In this document: piece after piece, positions 6,284 through 12,221 of the stretch | How the letters are laid out: each line of letters opens with the position of its first letter | Numbering within the stretch: the stretch's first letter is position 1 | NCBI GenBank assembly: GCA_023391905.1 | Contig: JAEWAD010000461.1 | Location: 1 to 12,221 of the forward strand | Source of the DNA: Pseudomonadota bacterium | GTDB lineage: Bacteria > Pseudomonadota > Alphaproteobacteria > Rhizobiales > Kaistiaceae | Direction of reading: 5' to 3' | DNA length: 12,221 bases | Translations under genes and position numbers: made by a program | Notes under the pieces: model-generated | What the model saw: the letters and a program-made list of their open reading frames with translations, nothing else | What the model was told of the DNA's origin: nothing | Databases searched by the model: none

Positions 6284-6709
6284 TCAGGCGGCGATGCCGT
6301 GGCCGATGCGGCCGAGCAGCGTCTCGACCTGCAGCGCGCCTTCCGACGTGTCGAGCAGCGACAAGGGCGTCTCGCCGTCGAGCGCGGCAGTCGGCCGGCG
6401 CAGCCAGGTCGCGGCCTTCTGCTGGCTGCCGAACGTCTCCTCCGCCGCCGCGATGACGCGCGCGGCCCGCATCAGCCGGTCGGATTGCTCGGATGTCAGC
6501 GTGCCGATCTTCTTCCGGTGCGACAGCGTCTTGCGCGGCAGCACGACGAGGTCGATCTCGGAGAGCGTCATCCGGCCCGTGGCGATCACATGCTCGACCG
6601 CCTTGACCGGCAGCCCGCCGCGCACGGCCGCGATCAGGTCCCGGCCGCTGCGGATCGGAATCCCGAGCGCCGCGCCGCCGACGATGTCGAGTGCATGGGT
6701 ATGGCTCAT
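6284..6709 (-). CDS. Xre/MbcA/ParS-type antitoxin
   Basis: A 141-residue antitoxin for the adjacent RES toxin. The ATG at 6709-6707 has GGAG at 7 bases; the frame continues upstream to 6832, but that leader is rich in Trp, Pro and Arg and would overlap the promoter. Residues about 22-75 form the Xre-like helix-turn-helix part (LIAAVRGGLPVKAVEHVI, MTLSEIDLVVLP, TLSHRKK). The C-terminal 60 residues are the toxin-binding DUF2384 domain: AARVIAAAEETFGSQQKAATWL (82-103), then the hallmark GETPLSLLDTSEGALQVETLL (112-132), ending IGHGIAA. In known pairs the antitoxin tail plugs the toxin's NAD+ site, and the complex represses its own promoter. Here the -10/-35 region at 6744-6773 would be the target. 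Intact and full length. Confidence 0.92.
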   Translation of the reverse strand: MSHTHALDIVGGAALGIPIRSGRDLIAAVRGGLPVKAVEHVIATGRMTLSEIDLVVLPRKTLSHRKKIGTLTSEQSDRLMRAARVIAAAEETFGSQQKAATWLRRPTAALDGETPLSLLDTSEGALQVETLLGRIGHGIAA

Positions 6710-6743
6710 CACGATCTCCGTCGCTCTCTGGCGATATGCCCAT

Positions 6744-6773
6744 AAGATAGGTGCATGTGGCCAAGGTGGCAAG
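6744..6773 (-). promoter_or_regulatory. Candidate promoter of the toxin-antitoxin operon
   Basis: On the minus strand CTTGCC (6773-6768), an 18-base spacer and TATCTT (6749-6744) form a plausible sigma-70 promoter about 35 bp upstream of the antitoxin ATG. Autoregulation by the antitoxin complex would act here. No clear operator palindrome was seen inside it. Confidence 0.5.
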
Positions 6774-6825
6774 CGCGGACGCTGCCGCCAATCCGGCGCC
6801 GATACACGCGGTGTCGCAAGCCATG

Positions 6826-6880
6826 GTTGCAAAGCTGCAACAGCCTTAAGGATTGCTTAATCGCTACCTTCCGCAAGGTA
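6826..6880. promoter_or_regulatory. Three inverted repeats at regular spacing upstream of the OMP pair
   Basis: Three short perfect inverted repeats follow one another: GTTGCA-AAGC-TGCAAC (6826-6841), TTAAG-GATTG-CTTAA (6846-6860) and TACCTT-CCGC-AAGGTA (6865-6880). Their centres (6833.5, 6853, 6872.5) are each 19.5 bp apart, close to two helical turns, so all would face the same side of the DNA. They end 8 bp before the -35 box of the downstream gene, a typical activator position. The three sequences differ, so they may not bind the same protein. Confidence 0.4.
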
Positions 6881-6888
6881 AGTCTCGC

Positions 6889-6917
6889 TTGAAGGAATCG
6901 AAAGTGGCGCGCTAGCT
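6889..6917 (+). promoter_or_regulatory. Candidate promoter of the OMP pair
   Basis: TTGAAG (6889-6894), 17 bases, then CTAGCT (6912-6917) fits the alphaproteobacterial pattern CTTGAC-N17-CTATAT; the base before the -35 is also C. Transcription would begin near 6924, giving a leader of about 50 bases that contains a 7-bp hairpin (6934-6950). Confidence 0.55.
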
Positions 6918-6933
6918 TCCTGCCGGATCAAGC

Positions 6934-6950
6934 GGCGTCGCAGCGACGCC
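6934..6950 (+). promoter_or_regulatory. 5' leader hairpin of the OMP pair
   Basis: GGCGTCG-CAG-CGACGCC is a perfect 7-bp stem with a 3-base loop, followed by CTTTCG. It sits between the predicted start of transcription and the ribosome binding site (GGGGG about 8 bases before ATG 6975). It could stabilise the mRNA or serve as a regulatory RNA target; with only three Ts after it, it is a poor terminator. Confidence 0.35.
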
Positions 6951-6974
6951 CTTTCGACCGTCTGGGGGCTACAG

Positions 6975-7457
6975 ATGAAAATGTCGGCTTTTGGCGCCGC
7001 GGCGGCAGTCGCGGCGAGCGTTCTTTTCATGCCTCGCGCCGCGGTGGCGGCACCGGTGGAATATGTTCGTGTCTGCGATGCCTTCGGCACCGGCTATCAG
7101 TACATCCCCGGCACCGACACCTGCGTGAAGGTCGCGACCGGCGAGACGCGGACGGATACCAAGGACGGCGTCGTCCGCGACAAGACCGCGCTCGCTAGGC
7201 GTGTCGACCAGGCCTTCGAGGCGATCGACGACGCCAACGAAGGCGCGGCGGTGATGACGGCGCTGCCCGTGCCCTACATCGAGAAGGGCCACAATTTCGC
7301 GCTCGCCGGCAATTTCGCGCAGTTCGAGAGCAACGGCGCCTTCGGCCTCGGCGGCGCCTTCCGCGTCAACGAGCACCTGACCTTCAACGGCGGCGTCGCC
7401 GTGGGGGCCGAACAGAGCAATGTCGGCGGTCGCGTCGGCTTCAACCTCTCCTGGTAG
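6975..7457 (+). CDS. Small outer-membrane protein, Porin_2-like head and YadA-like anchor (copy 1)
   Basis: A 160-residue protein with a Sec signal (cleavage near AVA|APVEY, residue 26). Residues 29-52, EYVRVCDAFGTGYQYIPGTDTC, copy the N-terminal signature of alphaproteobacterial porins (PF02530); Cys34 and Cys50 probably form a disulfide. But the protein is far too short for a 16-strand porin. Residues about 72-97 are an amphipathic helix, and residues 104-160 give four beta strands (HNFALAGNFAQFES, GAFGLGGAFRVNE, LTFNGGVAVGAEQ, VGGRVGFNLSW). This helix-plus-four-strands plan, the ALPxPY, AGxxAQFE and GVAVG spots and the final Trp resemble the YadA anchor (PF03895), which makes a 12-strand barrel as a trimer. 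ATG 6975 has GGGGG about 8 bases upstream. A paralogue follows 66 bp later. A trimeric outer-membrane protein is an inference. Confidence 0.8.
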   Translation: MKMSAFGAAAAVAASVLFMPRAAVAAPVEYVRVCDAFGTGYQYIPGTDTCVKVATGETRTDTKDGVVRDKTALARRVDQAFEAIDDANEGAAVMTALPVPYIEKGHNFALAGNFAQFESNGAFGLGGAFRVNEHLTFNGGVAVGAEQSNVGGRVGFNLSW

Positions 7458-7523
7458 CGCCGTCGCCCTGCGGTTCCCCCGGGGACCCTTCGCGCTCACG
7501 GCCCGTTCTGATCGGGGCAAGTC

Positions 7524-8000
7524 ATGTGGAAGCAAGTCATCTGGGCAGCCGCCGCGCTCGCGGCCGGCCTGAGTGAGGCCGCCGCCCAAGAATATCCGAA
7601 GGAATATGTGCGCGTCTGTCACCGCTTCGGCGTCGGATACCAGTACATTCCGGGGACGGAGACCTGCGTTCGGGTCGATACCGGCCAGACCGCCGTCGAA
7701 ACCGAAAATGGCCCCGTCTACGGCAAGACCGAGCTGGCCGAGCGGATCGACCAGGCGTTCGCCTCCGCCGAGGAGACGAGCCGGGCCGCGGCCGTGATCG
7801 GCGCGCTGCCGGTGCCGATCATCGAGACGGGGCACCATTTCGCGATCGCCGGCAATTACGCGCAGTTCGAGGACGACGGCGCCTTCGGCCTCGCCGGCGC
7901 CTTCCGCATCAACGCCAACACGAGCCTCAACGCCGGCGTCGCCGTCGGTGCGGAGGAAGGCAGCGTCGGCGGGCGGGTGGGGCTGAACTTGTCGTGGTGA
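7524..8000 (+). CDS. Small outer-membrane protein, Porin_2-like head and YadA-like anchor (copy 2)
   Basis: A 158-residue paralogue of the gene at 6975-7457 with the same plan: a signal peptide ending near SEAAA|QEYP (residue 21), the Porin_2-like signature EYVRVCHRFGVGYQYIPGTE (27-46) with Cys32 and Cys48, a helix (about 70-95, ELAERIDQAFASAEETSRAA), and four strands ending GGRVGLNLSW. The final Trp is the usual signal for the Bam assembly machine. Copy 2 has a different signal peptide and more acidic loops (QFEDDGAF against QFESNGAF), so the two have diverged while keeping the core. The ATG at 7524 has GGGG about 7 bases upstream. It has no evident promoter of its own and is probably co-transcribed with copy 1. 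The two could form homo- or hetero-trimers. Confidence 0.8.
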   Translation: MWKQVIWAAAALAAGLSEAAAQEYPKEYVRVCHRFGVGYQYIPGTETCVRVDTGQTAVETENGPVYGKTELAERIDQAFASAEETSRAAAVIGALPVPIIETGHHFAIAGNYAQFEDDGAFGLAGAFRINANTSLNAGVAVGAEEGSVGGRVGLNLSW

Positions 8001-8025
8001 GGGCGGGGCCGCCGTTGCGCGCTCC

Positions 8026-8135
8026 GTCGTCATCCCCGCGCAGGCGAGGATCCATGCAGCGGGGTTCCTGGTCGCGATCGGCGCCTCGGCTGAATGGATC
8101 CCGGGTCTCCGCTGCGCTCCGCCCGAGATGACGGC
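8026..8135. repeat. Palindromic repeat unit 1 (~105 bp)
   Basis: Starts GTCATCCCCGCGCAGG (8029) and ends GAGATGAC (8132), so the ends are inverted repeats. Inside are two hairpins: ATCCCCGC...GCGAGGAT (one mismatch) and ATCCCGGG...CCCGAGAT. The middle contains GGTCGCGATCGG and CTGCGCTCC, shared with units 2 and 3. It lies 28 bp after the second OMP gene and 11 bp beyond the GIY-YIG stop. REP-type units like this are widespread in Hyphomicrobiales intergenic DNA. Confidence 0.85.
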
Positions 8136-8143
8136 GGCGGGCG

Positions 8144-8431
8144 TCAGATCGCGATCTCCGGAGAGAGGTCGCGCCAGTCGGGATTGTCCCGCTCGATCAG
8201 CCGGATCTTCCAGGCGCGGTTCCAGTGCTTCAATTGCTTCTCGCGCAGGATGGCCGCTTCCATGCTGACATGCGCTTCGTAGTAGACGAGTGACTTCAGG
8301 CCGTAGCGCTTGGTGAACCCGTCGAAGATCTCTTCCCGATGCTGCCAGACGCGTTGCGGCAGCGCGCTGGTGACGCCGATGTAGAGCGTCCCGTTGTAGC
8401 CGCTGGCAAGGATGTAGACGCAAGGTTGCAT
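8144..8431 (-). CDS. GIY-YIG family putative nuclease
   Basis: A 95-residue protein of the small COG2827-type GIY-YIG group. VYILAS (5-10) supplies the GIY equivalent (Tyr6) and LYIGVTS (16-22) the YIG (Tyr17). Arg27 and His31 follow in QRVWQHR, then FTKRYGLKSLVYYE (39-52) and the catalytic Glu64 in AILREKQLKHWNR (60-72). The C-terminus KIRLIERDNPDWRDL is typical, so the domain is complete, and there is no extra DNA-binding domain. The start (8431-8429) has only a weak GAG just before it, but no other in-frame start exists. The gene is framed by ~100-bp palindromic repeats: unit 1 just after its stop and units 2 and 3 upstream. A role in cutting DNA is inferred from the fold; the cellular role of this group is not established. 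Confidence 0.9.
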   Translation of the reverse strand: MQPCVYILASGYNGTLYIGVTSALPQRVWQHREEIFDGFTKRYGLKSLVYYEAHVSMEAAILREKQLKHWNRAWKIRLIERDNPDWRDLSPEIAI

Positions 8432-8504
8432 CTCACGATGATGCGCGTCGATCCGCGGATTGTCAGCCCCGATCGGCTGCGGCTCACTTCACCCCCCAAC
8501 GCTC

Positions 8505-8613
8505 GTCGTCATCCCCGCGCAGGCGGGGATCCATACAGCGGGGTTCTTGGTCGCGATCGGGCTCCGGATGAATGGATCCCGGGCCTCCGCTGCGCTCCAC
8601 CCGGGATGACGGC
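8505..8613. repeat. Palindromic repeat unit 2 (~103 bp)
   Basis: The cleanest copy. GTCATCC (8508-8514) and GGATGAC (8604-8610) are perfect inverted ends. Hairpin one is ATCCCCGC-GCAG-GCGGGGAT (8511-8530); hairpin two is ATCCCGGG...CCCGGGAT around CCTCCGCTGCGCTCCA. Same orientation as units 1 and 3. It lies 74 bp upstream of the GIY-YIG start. Confidence 0.87.
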
Positions 8614-8647
8614 GAGGGTGGCATGGACGGCTGCGGCCGCGCGCTCC

Positions 8648-8756
8648 ACCGTCATCCCCGCGAAGGCGGGGATCCATGCAGCCGGGTTCCTGGTCGCGAT
8701 CGGCGCTTCGGCTGAATCCCGGGTCTTCGCTGCGCTCCGCCCGGGATCACGGCGAG
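8648..8756. repeat. Palindromic repeat unit 3 (~100 bp)
   Basis: Begins GTCATCCCCGCGAAGG (8651) and ends CCGGGATCAC (8750). One arm base differs (GATCAC for GATGAC), and four bases (TGGA) present in units 1 and 2 before TCCCGGG are missing. It is otherwise collinear with unit 2 and separated from it by 40 bp of GC-rich sequence. The open frames seen across these units are repeat translations, not genes. Confidence 0.85.
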
Positions 8757-8765
8757 GGTGGCCGA

Positions 8766-8812
8766 AAATGAAGAAGGCCGGCAACTTCATCAGCTGCCGG
8801 CCTTCTTCATTT
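8766..8812 (-). terminator. Intrinsic terminator of nrdJ
   Basis: A perfect 18-bp inverted repeat (8766-8783 with 8795-8812) around an 11-base loop begins 45 bp after the nrdJ stop. On the minus strand the stem ends in ATTTTC, a short U tract. The core GAAGGCCGGCA/TGCCGGCCTTC is GC-rich. It could work in both directions, insulating nrdJ from the repeat region. Confidence 0.8.
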
Positions 8813-8816
8813 GGAG

Positions 8817-8842
8817 CCGGGCCCGGCTTGCGCCAGGCCCGG
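8817..8842 (-). terminator. Second hairpin after nrdJ
   Basis: CCGGGCC (8817-8823) pairs with GGCCCGG (8836-8842) around a 12-base loop, between the nrdJ stop and the main terminator. It probably adds to termination or stabilises the mRNA end. Confidence 0.4.
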
Positions 8843-8856
8843 TAGTATCTAGCCTC

Positions 8857-11800
8857 TTACGAGCAGCCGCTCGTATTTCCACACGTGTCGCACTTCAGGC
8901 AGGTGCCGTTGCGCACCATGGTGAAGTTGCCGCATTCGGTGCAGCTTTCGCCCTCGTAGCCCTTCATCCGCGCGATCGCGACCTGCTCGGCCGCCTTCGG
9001 CTTCGGCTGGGCGGCGGCCGGCGTCGCGACCGGCTCGGCCTGGCCGACGGAAAGCTCCGTCTCGCTCGCCACGTCGCGCTTGAAGGCGGTGGCGGCGGCG
9101 CCGCCGATCGAGGTGGTGCGCAGCGTCGTCACTGTCGAGCCGGTGGTCGCAGGCGCCGTCGTGGCGCCCTTCGATTCCCCGACGCGGTCGACGAGCTTGA
9201 AGCGCTCGGTCTTGCCGCGGACCAGGCCGTGGCTGACCGGGGCGGGCTTCGACGTCGGCTGGTCGCCGCCGCCGAGCGTCGTCGCGTTATTGTCCTCGGG
9301 CAGGACGTGGGCGAGGTCGTTGCGGCCGAGATAGGACACGGCGAGCTCGCGGAACACGTAGTCGAGGATCGAGGTGGCGTTCTTGATCGCCTCGTTGCCG
9401 GTGACCATGCCGGCCGGCTCGAAGCGGGTGAACACGAAGGCCTCGACATATTCTTCCAGCGGCACGCCATATTGCAGGCCGAGCGAGATGGCGATGGCGA
9501 AGTTGTTCATCATCGCGCGGAAGGCGGCGCCTTCCTTGTGCATGTCGATGAAGATCTCGCCGAGGCGACCGTCGCGATATTCGCCGGTATGGATATAGAC
9601 CTTGTGGCCGCCGACATTCGCCTTCTGGGTGTAGCCGGTGCGACGGTCGGGCATGCGCTCGCGCTTGCGGACCTCGCGCTCGATGATCCGCTCGACGATG
9701 CGCTCGGCGATCTGTTCGGCGCGCGCCGCGGCGGGCTTCGCCACCAGAGCCTCGACCGCGTCCTCGGCGTCATCCTCGTCATCGGCGAGGAGCTGCGAAT
9801 TGAGCGGCTGCGACAGCTTCGAGCCGTCGCGATAGAGCGCGTTCGCCTTCAGCGCCAGCTTCCACGACAGCATGTAGGCGTTCTTCGCGTCCTCGACGGT
9901 CGCGTCGTTCGGCATGTTGATCGTCTTGGAGATGGCGCCCGAGATGAAGGGCTGCGCCGCCGCCATCATGCGGATGTGGCTCTCGACCGAGAGATAGCGC
10001 TTGCCGAGCTTGCCGCACGGATTGGCGCAGTCGAACACGGCGTAGTGCTCGGTCTTCAGGTGCGGGGCGCCCTCGAGGGTCATCGCGCCGCAGACATGGA
10101 TGTTGGCGGCTTCGATGTCCTTCTTGGCGAAGCCGAGCGCCGGCAGCAGCTCGAAGGCCGGGTCGTTCAGCTGCGCGTCGGTGAAGCCGAGGCCTTTCAG
10201 GAAGTCCTCGCCGAGCGACCACTTGTTGAAGACGAACTTGATGTCGAAGGCCGAGGCGAGCGAGCCTTCGAGCTTCTCCAGCACCTCGTCGGTGAAGCCC
10301 TTGGCCTTCAGCGTCGTGTGGTTGACGCCCGGCGCCTGGCGCAGCGAGGCGTGGCCGACGGCATAGGCCTCGATCTCGGCGATCTGGTGCTCGGCATAGC
10401 CGAGCGTCTGGAGCGCTTCCGGCACGGCGCGGTTGATGATCTTGAAGTAGCCGCCGCCGGCGAGCTTCTTGAACTTCACCAGCGCGAAGTCCGGCTCGAT
10501 GCCGGTCGTGTCGCAATCCATGACGAGGCCGATCGTGCCGGTCGGCGCGATCACGGTCGCCTGGGCGTTGCGGTAGCCGTGCTGCTCGCCGAGCGCCAGA
10601 GCCTTGTCCCAGGCCGCCTTGGCGTGCTCGCCGAGGCGGGCATCCTTCAACGAGGCGTGGTCGAGCGGCACCGGCAGGACCGACAGGCCCTCATAGCCCG
10701 TGGCCTCGGCATACGCCGCGCGGCGATGGTTGCGGATGACGCGGAGCATCGGCTCGCGGTTCTTGGCGAAGCCGGGGAAGGGGCCGAGTTCCTTGGCCAT
10801 CTCGGCCGAGGTGGCGTAGGCGGTGCCGGTCATGATCGCGGTCAGCGCGCCGCAGATGGCGCGGCCTTCGGCCGAGTCATACGGGATGCCGGCGGTCATC
10901 AGCAGGCCGCCGATATTGGCGTAGCCGAGGCCGAGCGTGCGGAACTCGTAGGAGAGTTCGGCGATCTCCTTGGACGGGAACTGCGCCATCAGCACGGAGA
11001 TCTCGAGCACGATCGTCCAGAGCCGGCAGGCATGCTCGTAGCGGTCGACGTCGAAGCTCTTGTCCTCGTTGCGGAACTGCAGAAGGTTCAGCGAGGCGAG
11101 GTTGCAGGCGGTGTCGTCGAGGAACATGTACTCCGAGCACGGATTGGACTCGTTGATGCGGCCAGACGCCGGGCTGGTGTGCCACTCGTTCATCGTCGTG
11201 TTGAAGTGCAGGCCCGGATCGGCCGAAGCCCAGGCGGCGTGGCCGATCTGCTCCCAGAGGTCGCGCGCCTTCAGCGTCTTGGCGATCTTGCCGTCGGTGC
11301 GGCGGATCAGCTTCCAGTCGCCGTCATTCTCGACCGCGCGCAGGAAGTCGTCCGAGATCGAGACGGAGTTGTTCGAGTTCTGGCCGGAGACGGTCAGGTA
11401 GGCTTCCGAGTCCCAGTCGGTGTTGTAGGTCGGGAACTCGATGTCTGTGTAGCCCTGCTTGGCGAACTGGATGACGCGCAGGACGTAGTTCTGCGGCACC
11501 AGCGCCTTCTTGGCGGCGCGGATCTCGCGCTTCAGGGCGGGGTTCTTGGCCGGGTCGTAGCAATCGTCGCCCGAGCCCTCGCAGTTCACGCAGGCCTTCA
11601 TGATGGCCTTGAGGTGCTGCGCGTTGATCTTCGAGCCGGTGACGAGGGCGGCGACCTTCTGCTCCTCGATCACCTTCCAATTCACGTAAGATTCGATGTC
11701 CGGATGGTCGGCGTCCACCACCACCATCTTGGCGGCGCGGCGGGTGGTGCCGCCGGACTTGATGGCGCCCGCCGCACGGTCGCCGATCTTGAGGAAGCTC

Positions 11801-12221
11801 ATGAGGCCGGACGAGCGGCCGCCGCCGGACAGGCGCTCACCCTCGCCGCGCAGGGACGAGAAGTTGGAGCCGGTGCCGGAGCCGTACTTGAACAGGCGCG
11901 CCTCGCGCACCCACAGGTCCATGATGCCGCCCTCGTTCACCAGGTCGTCGCTGACCGACTGGATGAAGCAGGCGTGCGGCTGGGGATGCTCATAGGCCGA
12001 GGTGGAGGCAAGCAGTTCGCCGCTCTCGTGGTCCACATAGAAATGGCCCTGGCCCGGCCCGTCGATGCCGTAGGCCCAGAACAGCCCGGTGTTGAACCAC
12101 TGCGGCGAATTGGGCGCGGCCATCTGCATGGCGAGCATGTAGCGGTGCTCGTCATAGAAGGCCTGGGCGTCGGCCTCGCTGTCGAAATAGCCGCCCTTCC
12201 AGCCCCAATAGGTCCAGGTCC
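8857..12221 (-). CDS. nrdJ: Vitamin B12-dependent ribonucleotide reductase (class II), N-terminus cut
   Basis: The frame is open to the right edge, giving the last 1,120 residues; about 100 or more N-terminal residues lie outside. The enzyme reduces ribonucleotides to deoxyribonucleotides with an adenosylcobalamin-derived radical and works with or without oxygen. Visible marks: PHACFIQS with the first redox Cys (11968-11970), GTGSNFSSLRGEGERLSGGG, the active-site NPCSE with the thiyl-radical Cys (11137-11139), and APTGTIGLVMDCDTTGIEPD. After the barrel come an acidic/charged segment (LADDEDDAED, then ERIVERIIEREVRKRER), the conserved C-terminal domain (GGHKVYIHTGEYRDG, NNFAIAISLGLQYG), an Ala/Thr/Pro-rich linker, and a zinc-ribbon tail with CTEC, CLKC and CDTCGNTSGCS that also re-reduces the active site. 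The stop TAA is at 8859-8857, followed by a hairpin terminator. A cobalamin riboswitch, if any, would lie outside the window. Confidence 0.97.
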   Translation of the reverse strand, partial: TWTYWGWKGGYFDSEADAQAFYDEHRYMLAMQMAAPNSPQWFNTGLFWAYGIDGPGQGHFYVDHESGELLASTSAYEHPQPHACFIQSVSDDLVNEGGIMDLWVREARLFKYGSGTGSNFSSLRGEGERLSGGGRSSGLMSFLKIGDRAAGAIKSGGTTRRAAKMVVVDADHPDIESYVNWKVIEEQKVAALVTGSKINAQHLKAIMKACVNCEGSGDDCYDPAKNPALKREIRAAKKALVPQNYVLRVIQFAKQGYTDIEFPTYNTDWDSEAYLTVSGQNSNNSVSISDDFLRAVENDGDWKLIRRTDGKIAKTLKARDLWEQIGHAAWASADPGLHFNTTMNEWHTSPASGRINESNPCSEYMFLDDTACNLASLNLLQFRNEDKSFDVDRYEHACRLWTIVLEISVLMAQFPSKEIAELSYEFRTLGLGYANIGGLLMTAGIPYDSAEGRAICGALTAIMTGTAYATSAEMAKELGPFPGFAKNREPMLRVIRNHRRAAYAEATGYEGLSVLPVPLDHASLKDARLGEHAKAAWDKALALGEQHGYRNAQATVIAPTGTIGLVMDCDTTGIEPDFALVKFKKLAGGGYFKIINRAVPEALQTLGYAEHQIAEIEAYAVGHASLRQAPGVNHTTLKAKGFTDEVLEKLEGSLASAFDIKFVFNKWSLGEDFLKGLGFTDAQLNDPAFELLPALGFAKKDIEAANIHVCGAMTLEGAPHLKTEHYAVFDCANPCGKLGKRYLSVESHIRMMAAAQPFISGAISKTINMPNDATVEDAKNAYMLSWKLALKANALYRDGSKLSQPLNSQLLADDEDDAEDAVEALVAKPAAARAEQIAERIVERIIEREVRKRERMPDRRTGYTQKANVGGHKVYIHTGEYRDGRLGEIFIDMHKEGAAFRAMMNNFAIAISLGLQYGVPLEEYVEAFVFTRFEPAGMVTGNEAIKNATSILDYVFRELAVSYLGRNDLAHVLPEDNNATTLGGGDQPTSKPAPVSHGLVRGKTERFKLVDRVGESKGATTAPATTGSTVTTLRTTSIGGAAATAFKRDVASETELSVGQAEPVATPAAAQPKPKAAEQVAIARMKGYEGESCTECGNFTMVRNGTCLKCDTCGNTSGCS

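Noticed and set aside
6294..6860. 188-residue plus-strand frame opposite the antitoxin
   Set aside because: Ser/Arg-rich shadow of a strongly recognisable DUF2384 antitoxin.
6969..8423. 484-residue minus-strand frame opposite both OMP genes and the first repeat unit
   Set aside because: Spans two unrelated plus-strand genes and a palindromic repeat; the AGMT-type segments are repeat translations. No family pattern.
8026..8756. CRISPR array
   Set aside because: Only three ~100-bp units at unequal spacing (one gap holds a gene); no short direct repeats with uniform spacers and no cas genes.
8339..8845. Small frames across the repeats with PAKAGIH / PACAGMT strings
   Set aside because: These are well-known translations of the palindromic repeat itself and not evidence for a gene.

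Overview
The window is GC-rich chromosomal DNA (third codon positions are mostly G or C), most likely from an alphaproteobacterium of the Hyphomicrobiales (Rhizobiales). The evidence is a Tat-exported TRAP system with a fused permease, proteins that start with the alphaproteobacterial Porin_2 signature (EYVRVC...YIPGT.TC), a B12-dependent ribonucleotide reductase of the long NrdJ type, and ~100-bp palindromic repeats whose arms read GTCATCCCCGCG...GCGGGGATCC, a repeat style common in that order. The genus cannot be fixed from the sequence alone.

Layout. Bases 1-1598 carry four minus-strand genes: the start of an unidentified exported protein (cut by the window edge), two tiny paralogous lipoproteins (53 and 54 residues) sharing the motif AMEPVNACGPGG, and a pentapeptide-repeat protein. 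Bases 1864-5050 form a plus-strand operon: a NIPSNAP-family protein, a fused DctQ-DctM TRAP permease starting at TTG, and a Tat-signal DctP-type binding protein. Together the last two make a complete sodium- or proton-driven importer, probably for an organic acid, with the NIPSNAP protein as a possible cytoplasmic partner. Bases 5255-5659 (minus) encode a secreted two-repeat lectin-like protein of the MVL (mannan-binding) type, with codon use unlike its neighbours. Bases 5836-6709 (minus) are an Xre-RES toxin-antitoxin operon, antitoxin first.

Bases 6975-8000 (plus) hold a tandem pair of ~160-residue outer-membrane proteins. They combine a Porin_2-like disulfide head with a C-terminal helix plus four strands resembling the trimeric YadA anchor. 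Their upstream region has three short inverted repeats with centres 19.5 bp apart and a reasonable promoter. Bases 8026-8756 contain a small GIY-YIG nuclease gene flanked by three ~100-bp palindromic repeat units in the same orientation. From 8857 to the right edge lies nrdJ (minus, missing its N-terminus), followed by a strong hairpin terminator.

The parts most worth a second look are the Porin_2-head/YadA-like-anchor pair with its spaced inverted repeats, the twin lipoproteins, the MVL-like lectin beside the toxin-antitoxin locus, and the GIY-YIG gene embedded in repeats. All functional statements rest on motif recognition by eye; no database search was made.
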